Origin: Thiomonas delicata
Lineage (GTDB): Bacteria > Pseudomonadota > Gammaproteobacteria > Burkholderiales > Burkholderiaceae_C
NCBI RefSeq assembly: GCF_900088825.1
Contig: NZ_LT592170.1
Span: 585,353 to 649,352, forward strand
Direction of reading: 5' to 3'
DNA: 64,000 nt
Part shown: in pieces, positions 8,802 to 17,519 of the stretch
Position numbering within the stretch: position 1 is the stretch's first letter
Layout: each line of letters begins with the position of its first letter
Translations under genes and position numbers: made by a program
Notes under the pieces: generated by a model
Told to the model about the DNA's origin: nothing
Database searches by the model: none
The model's input: only the letters and a program-made list of their open reading frames with translations

Positions 8802-9602
8802 CTACGTCTCGGCGTCAGCGCCGATGCACATGGCCATGTCCTTCGCCAACCTCCTCGCGCGCTCGCGAGAAAAGCGCGCATCAGCACCCACGCCCAGATA
8901 TCGCTCCGCGACCTCGCTTGATGCGAGAAGGTCGGCCCCCCGACCAGACATTGCCACGCGCCCGTTTTCTATGACGTAGCCCCGGTCGGCGACGCTCAAG
9001 GCTGCGCGGGCATTTTGTTCCGCCAGCAGCACCGACACACCTGCGCCTCGAAGTTGCCTGATCAACTGGAACAATTCGCCGACCAGCTTCGGCGACAGAC
9101 CGAGCGACGGCTCATCCAGAAGCAAGAATCTAGGGTTCGACATCAGGCCCCGAGCTATGGCGAGAATTTGCTGCTGCCCCCCGGAGAAATTGCCCACCAT
9201 GTCGCCCATGCGTTCGCGCAGAACCGAGTACTGCTCGCATAGATCGTGCATGCGCTTTCGAATGGTTCCACGATCCGCTTTCTGCACCGCGTAAGCCCCG
9301 AGCATCAAGTTCTCAGCGACCGTCATCCCTGCGAAGACCTGGCGTCCTTCCGGGACATGTGCCAATCCCAGGCGAAGACGTTGCAGCGGCGTGCATGCAT
9401 CGATGCGCCGGTCCATGAAAAAGATCTCCCCATGGGTTGGACGAAGCAGCCCCGAGATGACCTTCAACAACGTGGATTTGCCCGCGCCGTTCGCCCCGAC
9501 GAGCGTGACGATCTCGCCTTGCCGGACTTCCAGCGAGACTTCGCTCAGTACCGGAGACGACGACGCGTATCCGGCGCTTACCACACGGCATTGCAGCATC
9601 AT
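8802..9602 (-). CDS. livF: ABC transporter ATPase, LivF type
   Basis: Second ATPase of a branched-chain-amino-acid-type (HAAT) importer. Visible motifs are Walker A GANGAGKST, the signature NFSGGQQQ, Walker B RFLLLDEP, and the switch region LLAEQNAR. The LivF hallmark HVPEGRQVFAGMTV is present. The start overlaps the stop of the LivG-type gene by a few bases. The protein is somewhat longer at the C-terminus than usual (266 aa). It pairs with the LivG protein on the fused permease. Confidence 0.9.
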   Translation of the reverse strand: MMLQCRVVSAGYASSSPVLSEVSLEVRQGEIVTLVGANGAGKSTLLKVISGLLRPTHGEIFFMDRRIDACTPLQRLRLGLAHVPEGRQVFAGMTVAENLMLGAYAVQKADRGTIRKRMHDLCEQYSVLRERMGDMVGNFSGGQQQILAIARGLMSNPRFLLLDEPSLGLSPKLVGELFQLIRQLRGAGVSVLLAEQNARAALSVADRGYVIENGRVAMSGRGADLLASSEVAERYLGVGADARFSRERARRLAKDMAMCIGADAET

Positions 9603-10375
9603 GCGGGCACTTCCTCACCCAGGTACGCTCGCAGGACCTGAGGATGCGTTTGAATTTCCTGGGCAGTGCCACAGGCCACAACGGCGCCTGCCTCCAGCGC
9701 CACGACGGCATCGGCAATTCCCATCACCAGGGGCATGTTGTGCTCCACGATGAGTACCGTGACGCCAGTATCTCGGATTGCAAGCAGCAGTTCAGCCAGT
9801 TCCGTCGTCTCGCTGTCGTTCAACCCAGCCGCCGGTTCGTCCAGAAGCAGTAAGCGTGGCTTCGCCATCAATGCGCGCAAGACATCGAGCAGCTTCTGGG
9901 CTCCCATCGGAAGATCCTGCGCCTCTTGATTTCGCAGATGCCCCAGGCCGACGAGATCGAGAAGCTCCGTTGCACACTTGCGAAGCTCGCGCTCTTCAGC
10001 CCTCACCGCAGGCGACCAAGCCAACTGCGCAAGCAAGCCCTGTTGAAGCCGGCGGTGCCGACCCACCATGAGGTTGTCCAGCACGGTCATTCCCGGAAAG
10101 ACTCGTGCGGTCTGAAAGGTCCGAATCAAGCCCATCTGCGCGATACGCACGGGTGCCAGCCCGTCGATGCGCTGGCCGTCATAGATGACCCGTCCGCTGT
10201 CCGGTCGGATCAAACTCGTGATCAGATTGAACAGGGTCGTCTTGCCAGCTCCGTTCGGACCGATCAAGGCAGTAATCTCCCCACGACGTACTCCGAACGA
10301 AACGTCGACGGTCGCTCGCAGCCCGCCGAAGGCAAGATTCAGGTCGTGCACGTCAAGCAGATTGGATGCAATCAT
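9599..10375 (-). CDS. livG: ABC transporter ATPase, LivG type
   Basis: ATPase of the same importer, 258 aa. It has Walker A GPNGAGKTT, the LivG marker GLIRTFQTARVFPGMTVLDN, Walker B RLLLLDEPAAGL and VLIVEHNM. The frame stays open far upstream, but that extension is antisense-like reading of the permease gene and has no ATPase similarity. The start is the ATG two bases after the permease TGA. Confidence 0.9.
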   Translation of the reverse strand: MIASNLLDVHDLNLAFGGLRATVDVSFGVRRGEITALIGPNGAGKTTLFNLITSLIRPDSGRVIYDGQRIDGLAPVRIAQMGLIRTFQTARVFPGMTVLDNLMVGRHRRLQQGLLAQLAWSPAVRAEERELRKCATELLDLVGLGHLRNQEAQDLPMGAQKLLDVLRALMAKPRLLLLDEPAAGLNDSETTELAELLLAIRDTGVTVLIVEHNMPLVMGIADAVVALEAGAVVACGTAQEIQTHPQVLRAYLGEEVPA

Positions 10376-10377
10376 GA

Positions 10378-12276
10378 TCAAGCCACGAGGTTCGCAATAC
10401 GGGAGGTGGGGGTGCGTCGGCACGGCCGCCAAGTCACGAAATGCATCACGGAGCCGAAGATTCCCTCGGGCAGGTAAAGAAAGCACAGCATGAGCAGTAC
10501 GCCGTCGGCAAAGGTCTTCCACTGCGCCAACGGCTGGAAGAGCGCAGGCAATAGCGTCAGCAGCGTCGCGCCGAAGATCGGTCCGATGAGCGTCCCCTCG
10601 CCACCGATGACCATCATCGCGACCAGTTCGATCGAACGCGAGGTCCCGACCATGTCGGGTGACAGGAAGTGGAACTCGAAGGCATACAGGCTTCCCGCCA
10701 GGGACGCCAGCGCTGCGCTGATCGAGAAGGCGATCAACTTGCATCGAACCACATCGATCCCCAGCGCCGCCGCAGCGGTCTGGTCGGTTCGGATGGCCTT
10801 CAGGGCGCGCCCGAAACCCGATCGTGCCAAACCTCCGAGCAGGATCGTCACGAGCATGCCGAGCGATGCCACGAGGCCATACATCGCGATCGGGCTCCCA
10901 AAATCCCAGGCCCCGACGCTGAAGGAAGGAATTCCGACCATTCCCGAAGGCCCGCCCGTGATGTCGTTGAGCCCGACCGCCGCGGAGTGAATTAGGAGTC
11001 CGAAAGCCAACGTGGCCAGCGCCAGATACAGTCCGCGCAGGCGCAAAGTGACGACGGACAGAATCAACGCGGCGGCAACCGAAAGGGCAATGCCCGCGAG
11101 CACGCCGATGAGCGGTGACCATCCATGCTGAATGACGAGATATCCGGCTGCGTAGCCCCCGATCGCCATGAAGCCGGCCTGCCCCAGACTGACCTGGCCT
11201 GCATACCCCATCAGCAAGTCCAACCCGGCCAACGCGATATAGAGTATGCCGGCGATGATCAGACTGCTCATCACGAGCCCTTGGCCCACCACGAACGGCA
11301 ACAGGACCAGGACAAGGAACCCGAGAGTGCCGCCAGCCACGAGACCACGACGCGAAAGATGAACGGCACGCCTCCAGAGGCGGTGCTCCTCTGCCGAATC
11401 CTGCCTCTTCGACGGCCCGGAGCGGATCAACCCCGTGGGGCGCCAGACCAGGACCGCCAGCAAGAGCGCCAATGCGATGGCATTGCTGTACAGCGACGAC
11501 AGGTAGGCCGTGGCCAACTGTTCGACGATGCCCAGCAAGAGCCCGCCCACGATCGCGCCGGGCAGCGAGCCCAGGCCCCCGATCACCGCGGCAATGAAAC
11601 CGGAGATCGTGAACAGACGCCCGGTGTCGAACTGCAATGACGTCGTCGGCGCGATCACGATGCCGGCGACGGCCCCGATCAGCGCCGCGATGACAAAGCT
11701 CATGCCTTGCACGCGCCGCACGCTGATGCCCATCAGCAGCGCCGCAGTAGGATTCTGGGCGCAGGCGCGTAGCGCCTTGCCAAAGGGCGTGCGATACAAG
11801 GCCCAACCGAGCACCCCGACGATGACGAATGCGCTGGCGATCACCCAGACTCCCTGCACCGGCATCGAGACCCCCCCAAGGCTCAGCGGCGGGTGGTCGG
11901 AGAACGCGGGCGAGGCGTAGGGCTGGCTACCCCAGACCACGAGCGTCACACCCTCGAAAAACGTCAACATGCCCAGCGTGAGCATGAGCATGTTGGCGTG
12001 GGAAAGACGCTGCAGCCCCGGGACGAACGCGACGACGGCGAGCAGCGCGCTGATGGCTGCGGTGGCAACCAGGGCGGCCAGCGCCGCCGCGGAAAGCTGC
12101 CACCCGTGATCGACCTGCAGGCTGTACGTCATCAGTGCAGCCAGCACGCAGAACGCCCCCTGCGCCAGGCTCACGATATTCGTCACCCTGTAGATCAGGG
12201 AAAATCCCAGCCCGATCAAGGCGTATATCACCCCGACTTGGATCCCGCCGAGCGTGATCTGCAAGAATTCCGTCAT
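10378..12276 (-). CDS. Fused LivH-LivM ABC permease
   Basis: Single 632-aa membrane protein combining both permease subunits of a HAAT importer. Residues 1 to about 290 are LivH-like (GVIYALIGLGFSLIYRVTN, FGKALRACAQNP, IGGLGSLPGAIVGGL). A charged linker (SKRQDSAEEHRL) follows, and residues from about 310 are LivM-like (GLDLLMGYAGQVSLGQAGF, LAFGLLIHSAAVGL, ITGGPSGMVGIP). Many membrane segments are evident. In most bacteria these are two genes. The gene lies directly between the binding-protein and LivG genes. The fused layout is known in some beta-proteobacterial importers. Confidence 0.9.
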   Translation of the reverse strand: MTEFLQITLGGIQVGVIYALIGLGFSLIYRVTNIVSLAQGAFCVLAALMTYSLQVDHGWQLSAAALAALVATAAISALLAVVAFVPGLQRLSHANMLMLTLGMLTFFEGVTLVVWGSQPYASPAFSDHPPLSLGGVSMPVQGVWVIASAFVIVGVLGWALYRTPFGKALRACAQNPTAALLMGISVRRVQGMSFVIAALIGAVAGIVIAPTTSLQFDTGRLFTISGFIAAVIGGLGSLPGAIVGGLLLGIVEQLATAYLSSLYSNAIALALLLAVLVWRPTGLIRSGPSKRQDSAEEHRLWRRAVHLSRRGLVAGGTLGFLVLVLLPFVVGQGLVMSSLIIAGILYIALAGLDLLMGYAGQVSLGQAGFMAIGGYAAGYLVIQHGWSPLIGVLAGIALSVAAALILSVVTLRLRGLYLALATLAFGLLIHSAAVGLNDITGGPSGMVGIPSFSVGAWDFGSPIAMYGLVASLGMLVTILLGGLARSGFGRALKAIRTDQTAAAALGIDVVRCKLIAFSISAALASLAGSLYAFEFHFLSPDMVGTSRSIELVAMMVIGGEGTLIGPIFGATLLTLLPALFQPLAQWKTFADGVLLMLCFLYLPEGIFGSVMHFVTWRPCRRTPTSRIANLVA

Positions 12277-12291
12277 CGCGTCGACCTGCCC

Positions 12292-13473
12292 TCAAGACAA
12301 CGGCTTGCCGCCCGGGGCGCTCACCGGCTTCCAGGTTCCAGCCGCCGCATCCCATTCTGTGATGTAGACGTTCTTGTCGCCCAGGCCGCGCTGCGGGAAC
12401 ACCTTGAAGTCATAGCGTCCGTTGACGCCGTAGATTTCCTTCTGCGAGGCGAGATACGCACGCACTTGCTCGGCGGTTGCAGTCGGGCCGAGCTTGCGCA
12501 GAGCCTTGACCACCAGCAGGGCGGGATCCCACGCGAACGTTGCTGCGGCATCCGGCTTCATGCCGGCTTCCCGGAAGGACCCGAACAGCCTGGCCTTAGC
12601 CACGACCTGACCCTGCGGCGCGTTGGACGGTGCCCCCGGGAGCCATTCCGGCGAAGGGATAAGCAACTGATTGGGCAGGAAGCTTGCATACTGCTTCATC
12701 TGCGCATAGGTCATATTGCCGTCGGTGGTCGCCACGGGGATGTTCAGGCCGGCATCGGCCAGGCCCTTGAACACGGTTCCGATCGCCGAGCCGGTCGACC
12801 AAGCGATCAGCGCCTGCGGCTTGCTCGCCTTGATACGCTCGATCTGCGCGCTGGCGCTGACGTCCGTCGGGTTGAACGAGGCCTTGGCGACGATGTCGAT
12901 GCGATTGAATTCAGGCAGCGGCAGGAGTGCGGAAAGGTTGTGCCGCACATCCTCGCCCGAGGCGTCCGTGCTGTTGATCACGGCCACGCGCGTCCAGCCC
13001 TTGGCGAGAAAGTAGCGAAGCTGGGCAGCGAGCAAGTCCCGGGTTGCGATGCTGGAGGAGAAGACGTAGCCACCTGATCGGGGATGAATTCCCGGCGAGA
13101 AGCAGTACATCACCGGGCCATGGCTCATCAGCGGCGACATGGCGTTGCACAGCGCCACCACGGCCGAGCCCAGGACGACCGCCGGATGCGAGACAACCAG
13201 TTGCGACGCCAATTGCACGGCGGTCTGCGGGCTGGACTGGTCGTCGTGGAACACGAAGTGCACGGAGCGCCCCCCGATTCCGTTCGCCCCCTGCAACTGC
13301 GTCTGCATGCGCTCCAATGCAATTTGCTCGGCCTTGCCGAGGAAGGCGACCGGACCCGTCAAGGGCAAGACCACATTGATGTCGTACGGCTGCGTGCCGG
13401 CCTGCGCGGCGGATGCAATCCCCAGAGCGCCCAGCGCCAGCGCAGCGACTCCAGCCCATGACTTGATACCCAT
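12292..13473 (-). CDS. Periplasmic substrate-binding protein of the HAAT importer
   Basis: LivJ/LivK-like type I periplasmic binding protein (393 aa), first gene of the transporter operon. The signal peptide is MGIKSWAGVAALALGALGIASAAQA, and the mature protein begins GTQPYDINVVLPLTGPVAF, typical of the family. I chose the ATG with GGAGGAGG four bases upstream and rejected an upstream in-frame ATG. The ligand is probably phthalate or a related aromatic acid, because the operon shares its promoter dyad with the phthalate operon and a porin follows. No ligand residue can be read from sequence alone. Confidence 0.85.
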   Translation of the reverse strand: MGIKSWAGVAALALGALGIASAAQAGTQPYDINVVLPLTGPVAFLGKAEQIALERMQTQLQGANGIGGRSVHFVFHDDQSSPQTAVQLASQLVVSHPAVVLGSAVVALCNAMSPLMSHGPVMYCFSPGIHPRSGGYVFSSSIATRDLLAAQLRYFLAKGWTRVAVINSTDASGEDVRHNLSALLPLPEFNRIDIVAKASFNPTDVSASAQIERIKASKPQALIAWSTGSAIGTVFKGLADAGLNIPVATTDGNMTYAQMKQYASFLPNQLLIPSPEWLPGAPSNAPQGQVVAKARLFGSFREAGMKPDAAATFAWDPALLVVKALRKLGPTATAEQVRAYLASQKEIYGVNGRYDFKVFPQRGLGDKNVYITEWDAAAGTWKPVSAPGGKPLS

Positions 13474-13573
13474 ATATCCTCCTCCTGAAATGACTCTTCC
13501 CCGGACCCTCACGCGGCTGCGGGGCCTCGAGACTTCGACGTGCAATGCCTCGGATCAGCGCCTGTGCGGCGCC

Positions 13574-13627
13574 CCTATTTATTAGTCGACTAAGTTTTAT
13601 CCTAGATCAAGGACAGAAGTCCGGCAA
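13574..13627 (-). promoter_or_regulatory. Transporter operon promoter with shared dyad operator
   Basis: On the minus strand, TTGCCG and TAGGAT are separated by 17 bp. They are followed by the perfect 12-bp palindrome TTAGTCGACTAA (13582-13593), which overlaps the predicted start. The flanking CCTATTT and the arms match the oxygenase promoter at 6.55 kb. Confidence 0.6.
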
Positions 13628-13809
13628 CGTAGTAATTACCCGGAGCAACGTGCGATTCCTGCGGTATCAGGCGTCTGCAGAGCCAGCAAATCCCGTCGCC
13701 GAACCCCACGATGGAGCGCGGTCATACGGGCTCCGCGACACCGCGAGTAGCCCGGAGGCAAGACGCACGTCGGGCTGCTCGCCGCCTTGGCGCGCAGCCG
13801 CAGCGTGGG

Positions 13810-14635
13810 TCAGGCTGGCCGCGCGGCAGGCTCCGACTGTGCCTGCGTGCCCGCATCGCTGCCCCACACGTAGCAAGCGTCGTGGGCGCGCCAATTACGC
13901 TCCTTGGGCAGAATCGCCTGGAACGAGCAGACACTGGCGGGAACCGCGGCCACCCCGACCCCGATGGGCACGTCGCCGGCCTCGAAGGCTGCAATGCGTC
14001 CAGCGTGCGCTGCCGGAATTCGACGATCGCCAAATCGCTGGCACCGAGTCGGTCCCGGGAGCGATCTGCGATCGGCCCCATGGTCACCCACATCGCGAAA
14101 TCCTGATTGGGAATGCCGTAAATGCCGGTGAAATTGCCGGCCTTCATCGCCTGGCGGTCCTAGCGGTTGTCGTGGTTGCGCAGCAGGCGATAGCGCTCGT
14201 CGAGATCGACGCCACGCACATTGCCCAGGAACTGGCGCCACGTGGCCGTCTCTGGCGTGGTGGCAGGGTGTCCCCATGCGATGAAGTAGAAGGCGGCCGT
14301 CGTGTCATCCATGGGAACGTTGACGTTGGCAACGTTGTAGAGATTGTTCGGAGGAATCAACACGGTATACGGCGCCACGAACACAGTGCAGCGGCTATAG
14401 ACATGACATGCGATGCCGCATGGTTGATGGGGCGTCGCATGTCGGCGTAGCGGAACCCGTAGGCGGTACGCTCGACCTGCATGCGCGGAGCCTTGTCGGT
14501 AGACGGGCGCAGCCAGCGCGTGCCGGTTGCCTCGGCACCGTCGACCCGCGCCGAAACCATGTCGGAACTGTGAAGGTTCGAGCTATGCGTGCTGTCGATC
14601 TCGCGCCTTCGAGAATCTGTGCCGCGGTCGGGCAT
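13810..14635 (-). pseudogene. Decayed second phthalate-dioxygenase-like Rieske oxygenase
   Basis: The catalytic C-terminal two thirds of a protein closely related to the intact oxygenase at 5.2-6.5 kb can be followed piece by piece on this strand: IDSTHSSNLHSSDMVSARV, WLRPSTDKAPRMQVERTAYG, PYTVLIPPNNLYNVANVNV, then DRQAMKAGNFTGIYG and LPKERNWRAHDACYVWG. They lie in different frames. There is an in-frame TAG where the intact protein has FWQ, and I count at least three frameshifts. The Rieske half is missing. Differences are spread along the whole length, so this is an old paralogue rather than a recent duplication. Confidence 0.85.
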
Positions 14636-14936
14636 CTACAGGATGCGCTTCGCGCCGGAAGTCTCTCGAAATTTGAGGTTGCCGCCTCGCGGGCGCTGGA
14701 AAACCTGGAGATGGCGCAAGGCCGGACGGACGAATACGACGCTCTGGGCGGCATGGCCGGCACGCTCGCCAACACCGAACTGGCTGTGCCCGCCGGAGCA
14801 ACCATGCTCGACGGCTGCATGAGGCCGCGAAAACCTGGCTACGGCGTCTATCAAGGGTATCTCGTATATCAGGCTGTGTCCCTCGACAACGGTGGAACGC
14901 TTCTCACCAACCCAGGCGGACGATACATCAAAAGGA
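14636..14936. other. Unassigned DNA between Rieske remnant and cytochrome gene
   Basis: This is where the missing N-terminal half of the decayed oxygenase would be expected, but I find no Rieske motif in any frame. No other gene can be supported. Confidence 0.4.
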
Positions 14937-15497
14937 ATGGCAATATGCTTATTTTTTACACGGCTGCAGCACCTGTTGTGCAGCAGCATTGCGCCGAGCA
15001 TGCGGTGGCGGCAACGGTTCGCACAACGCCCGCACTTGTCAAGGTGGCCCAGGCCCGCGCCCAAGCGCGCCCAAGCGCGCCCAAGCACGCTGATCAAGGC
15101 GACGAACGGCGCGATCTATACGACAGCGCAGGCCAAGCAGGGAGAAGCGATTTACACGCAGAGTTGCGCGAGCTGCCACGGGACGAACCTGCAAGGTGTC
15201 GCCGCGCCAGCAATCGCAGGCAAGGACTTTCTGGGCACGGCGCAGAAGAACGGCTGGACCATCGGAATCCTGCGCACGATTGTGACCGAGAACATGCCGT
15301 TCAACAATCCAGGGTCACTCACGGCCGGCCAGTATGCCGAGGTCTTGGCCTATCTCCTCGCCGCAAATTGTTACCCAGCCGGCACGACGCCCTTCCCCGA
15401 GCATGCAACGGCGAACCTGGCTCATTTGAAGATTACCGAACCATCGCATCTGGCCGGCACGCCGGATCGATTTGGCGTGTGCTCTGTCGTCCCGTAA
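14937..15497 (+). CDS. c-type cytochrome, 5' end uncertain
   Basis: Single-haem cytochrome c domain with the haem motif CASCHG. It is preceded by QGEAIYTQ, a cytochrome c helix 1, and followed by NMPFNNPGSLT with the distal methionine ligand. The N-terminus in this frame (MAICLFFTRLQHLLCSS) is only weakly signal-like and leads into a basic, unlikely segment. In the adjacent frame an ATG at 14945 has AGGA eight bases upstream, and that frame would join the cytochrome if one copy of the 10-bp repeat at 15061-15090 were removed. The gene may therefore be frameshifted. It is not obviously linked to either flanking operon. Confidence 0.6.
   Translation: MAICLFFTRLQHLLCSSIAPSMRWRQRFAQRPHLSRWPRPAPKRAQARPSTLIKATNGAIYTTAQAKQGEAIYTQSCASCHGTNLQGVAAPAIAGKDFLGTAQKNGWTIGILRTIVTENMPFNNPGSLTAGQYAEVLAYLLAANCYPAGTTPFPEHATANLAHLKITEPSHLAGTPDRFGVCSVVP
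15061..15090. repeat. Three tandem copies of a 10-bp unit in the cytochrome gene
   Basis: CCAAGCGCGC occurs twice, followed by CCAAGCACGC. Because 10 is not a multiple of three, gain or loss of one unit changes the frame between the 5' segment and the haem domain. Confidence 0.85.
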
Positions 15498-15568
15498 ACC
15501 GCCAGAGCGATGGTGGTGCGGGGTGGCCCGTTGTCCTCCAACACCAATCGCGCGGCAGTCCATCGGCA

Positions 15569-16228
15569 TCATTTGGGCTGGGGCGTGAACCGCAGATAAG
15601 GCTTCGGCGCTCTCCACCCACCCGGAAATTTTTGCTTGGCGGCCTCGTCGCTGACCGACGTCGGAATGATGACATCATCTCCAGGGCGCCAATTCACGGG
15701 TGTGGCCACGCCATGCTTCGCGGTCAACTGCAACCCGTCGAGCAGCCGCAGAACCTCGTCGAAATTGCGTCCGTTGCTCATCGGATAGACCAGGATGGCT
15801 TTGATCTTCTTGTCCGGGCCGATGAAAAACACCGATCGCACCGTCGCATTGTCCGCAGCCGTCCTGCCATCGGCTGCGCCCGCCTCGGACGCCGGCAGCA
15901 TGTCGTACAGCTTGGCGACTTCGAGCTTCGTGTCGCCGATGATCGGGTAGTTCGGCGCGATTCCCTGGGTTTCAGCAATGTCTTGCGCCCAAACCCGGTG
16001 TTCGGCCACGGGGTCAACAGACAGGCCAATGATCTTGCAGCCTCGCCTATCGAACTCCGGTTTCAGCTTGGCCATGTTGCCGAGTTCCGTGGTGCAGATG
16101 GGGGTAAAGTCCTTCGGATGGGAAAACAAAATGGCCCAGCTATCCCCAATCCACGCATGGAAGCGGATAGGACCCTCGGTTGTCTCGGCCGTAAAGTCGG
16201 GGGCGATGTGACCCAGTCGCAAGCTCAT
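15569..16228 (-). CDS. 1-Cys peroxiredoxin (Prx6 type)
   Basis: Thiol peroxidase of 219 aa reducing H2O2 and organic peroxides. The peroxidatic cysteine is in HPKDFTPICTTE (PxxxTxxC). Downstream it has the Prx6 features GLSVDPVAEH, IIGDTKLEVAKLYDM and a long C-terminal domain with VATPVNWRPGDDVIIP. No signal peptide is seen. The start is set by AAGGAG nine bases before the ATG; upstream in-frame ATGs lack a site. The gene is divergent from the LysR gene at 16.5 kb, with a shared intergenic region of about 250 bp. Whether LysR controls it is unknown. Confidence 0.92.
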   Translation of the reverse strand: MSLRLGHIAPDFTAETTEGPIRFHAWIGDSWAILFSHPKDFTPICTTELGNMAKLKPEFDRRGCKIIGLSVDPVAEHRVWAQDIAETQGIAPNYPIIGDTKLEVAKLYDMLPASEAGAADGRTAADNATVRSVFFIGPDKKIKAILVYPMSNGRNFDEVLRLLDGLQLTAKHGVATPVNWRPGDDVIIPTSVSDEAAKQKFPGGWRAPKPYLRFTPQPK

Positions 16229-16483
16229 CGTTGGTCTCCTTGCTAGCCGCCACCGGATTGGTGGCATGTCTGCAAGCTTAGGAGCCTTGCGCAGCATGAT
16301 GAAGGAATGGTTTCTTATGCCGCCATAACAAAAAGAAGTTTGGATCGCGCGGCGTCACGCCTCATTTGCCTCAAACTGTCTGCCAGCGGTTTCCGCCGAC
16401 TCTGAAAGAATGCAGACCACAGGATCGCCTCGTTGCTTTGCGTCGCAAGACCCGTCCATCCAACCCTATAGGTGCAACAAACG

Positions 16484-17425
16484 ATGAACCTCAGGCAACT
16501 CGAGTACTTCATCCGTGTCGCAGAACTAGGCAGTCTGAGCAAGGCTGCGCTCATCCTCAATGTCGCCCAACCGGCGCTCAGTCGGCAGATTCGGCTGCTG
16601 GAAACGGATCTGCGCACCAGCTTGCTTCAAAGAACAGGGCGAGGCGTGGTCCTGACCGACGCCGGGAAACGGCTGTTCGATCACAGCATCGGGATCCTGC
16701 AACTTGTGGCCCAGGCACGCGAGGGCCTGGAGGCCACCCGCAATGAGCCCACCGGTCATGTCGTGATTGGTCTTCCGCCGAGCATAGGCCGCATCTTGAC
16801 CCTGCCCCTAGTGGAAGCGTTCCGTGATTCGCTGACGAAGGCTCGATTGACAATCGTCGAAGGTCTGTCGACGCACATCACCGAATGGATTTCAACAGGA
16901 CGTGTGGACGTCGGCTTCGTGCACAATCCCGAATCGCAACTGGCAATCGAGACGCGGCCGGTTCTAGACGAACCGCTTTGCCTCGTCAGTCCCGCAAAAA
17001 TACCGCTCCCGGTGGGCAGGAACGGGCGCGAAAAAACGGACAAAACCCTTCCGTTCAACGAACTGCCCAATTATCCGCTGGTCATTCCCGAGCGCACCCA
17101 CGCCATCCGCAAGCTACTTGAAACACAGGCCGCACTGGCGGGGATCAAGCTACAGATTGCATGGGAAGTCTCGAGCGTGCAGTCCATACTGGAACTTGTG
17201 CGCACAGGCCATGGTTACGCGGTGCTTACACACAGTGCGGTCCTCGCTACGGGCAACCCCAGGGACTACTGTGCCTACCCACTGTCAGACCCCAAGATCA
17301 TCAGCAAGTTGAGCCTTGCCAACTCGGCCTACAAGCCCATGACACCTCTGGTCAGCCACATGATGCAATTGCTCAGCACGCTCGTGATCCAGCGCGTCAC
17401 CGGCGACGCCCATATCAATTCGTGA
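16484..17425 (+). CDS. LysR-type transcriptional regulator, probable regulator of the lig operon
   Basis: Complete 313-aa LysR protein. The winged helix-turn-helix lies in residues 1-60 (MNLRQLEYFIRVAELGSLSK, QPALSRQIRLLE), and the effector domain begins GHVVIGLPPSIGRIL. It is immediately upstream of, and co-oriented with, the protocatechuate 4,5-cleavage genes, so it is the best candidate for their activator, as LigR/PmdR-type regulators are. A 10-bp palindrome, TAGCGCGCTA, lies at 17433-17442 between this gene and ligU. I prefer the ATG to a GTG four codons upstream. The effector is unknown. Confidence 0.85.
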   Translation: MNLRQLEYFIRVAELGSLSKAALILNVAQPALSRQIRLLETDLRTSLLQRTGRGVVLTDAGKRLFDHSIGILQLVAQAREGLEATRNEPTGHVVIGLPPSIGRILTLPLVEAFRDSLTKARLTIVEGLSTHITEWISTGRVDVGFVHNPESQLAIETRPVLDEPLCLVSPAKIPLPVGRNGREKTDKTLPFNELPNYPLVIPERTHAIRKLLETQAALAGIKLQIAWEVSSVQSILELVRTGHGYAVLTHSAVLATGNPRDYCAYPLSDPKIISKLSLANSAYKPMTPLVSHMMQLLSTLVIQRVTGDAHINS

Positions 17426-17519
17426 TAGCTGCTAGCGCGCTAATCCCCCTTGGTGTCCAAGTTTCGGCTCGCCATAATTAGGCTCCTCCACGTCGGCCTC
17501 GATGGGCAAGAGTCCAGTC

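Noticed and set aside
10376-11806. Apparent 735-aa protein with a LivG ATPase at its C-terminus
   Set aside because: The 5' part overlaps the LivHM permease in another frame and has no domain features; the ATPase starts at its own ATG after the permease stop.
14408-16246. A 612-codon open frame on the plus strand
   Set aside because: Its 3' two thirds is antisense to the well-supported peroxiredoxin gene and overlaps the haem domain in another frame; no family features. Only its segment near 14945 is used as a possible alternative 5' end of the cytochrome.
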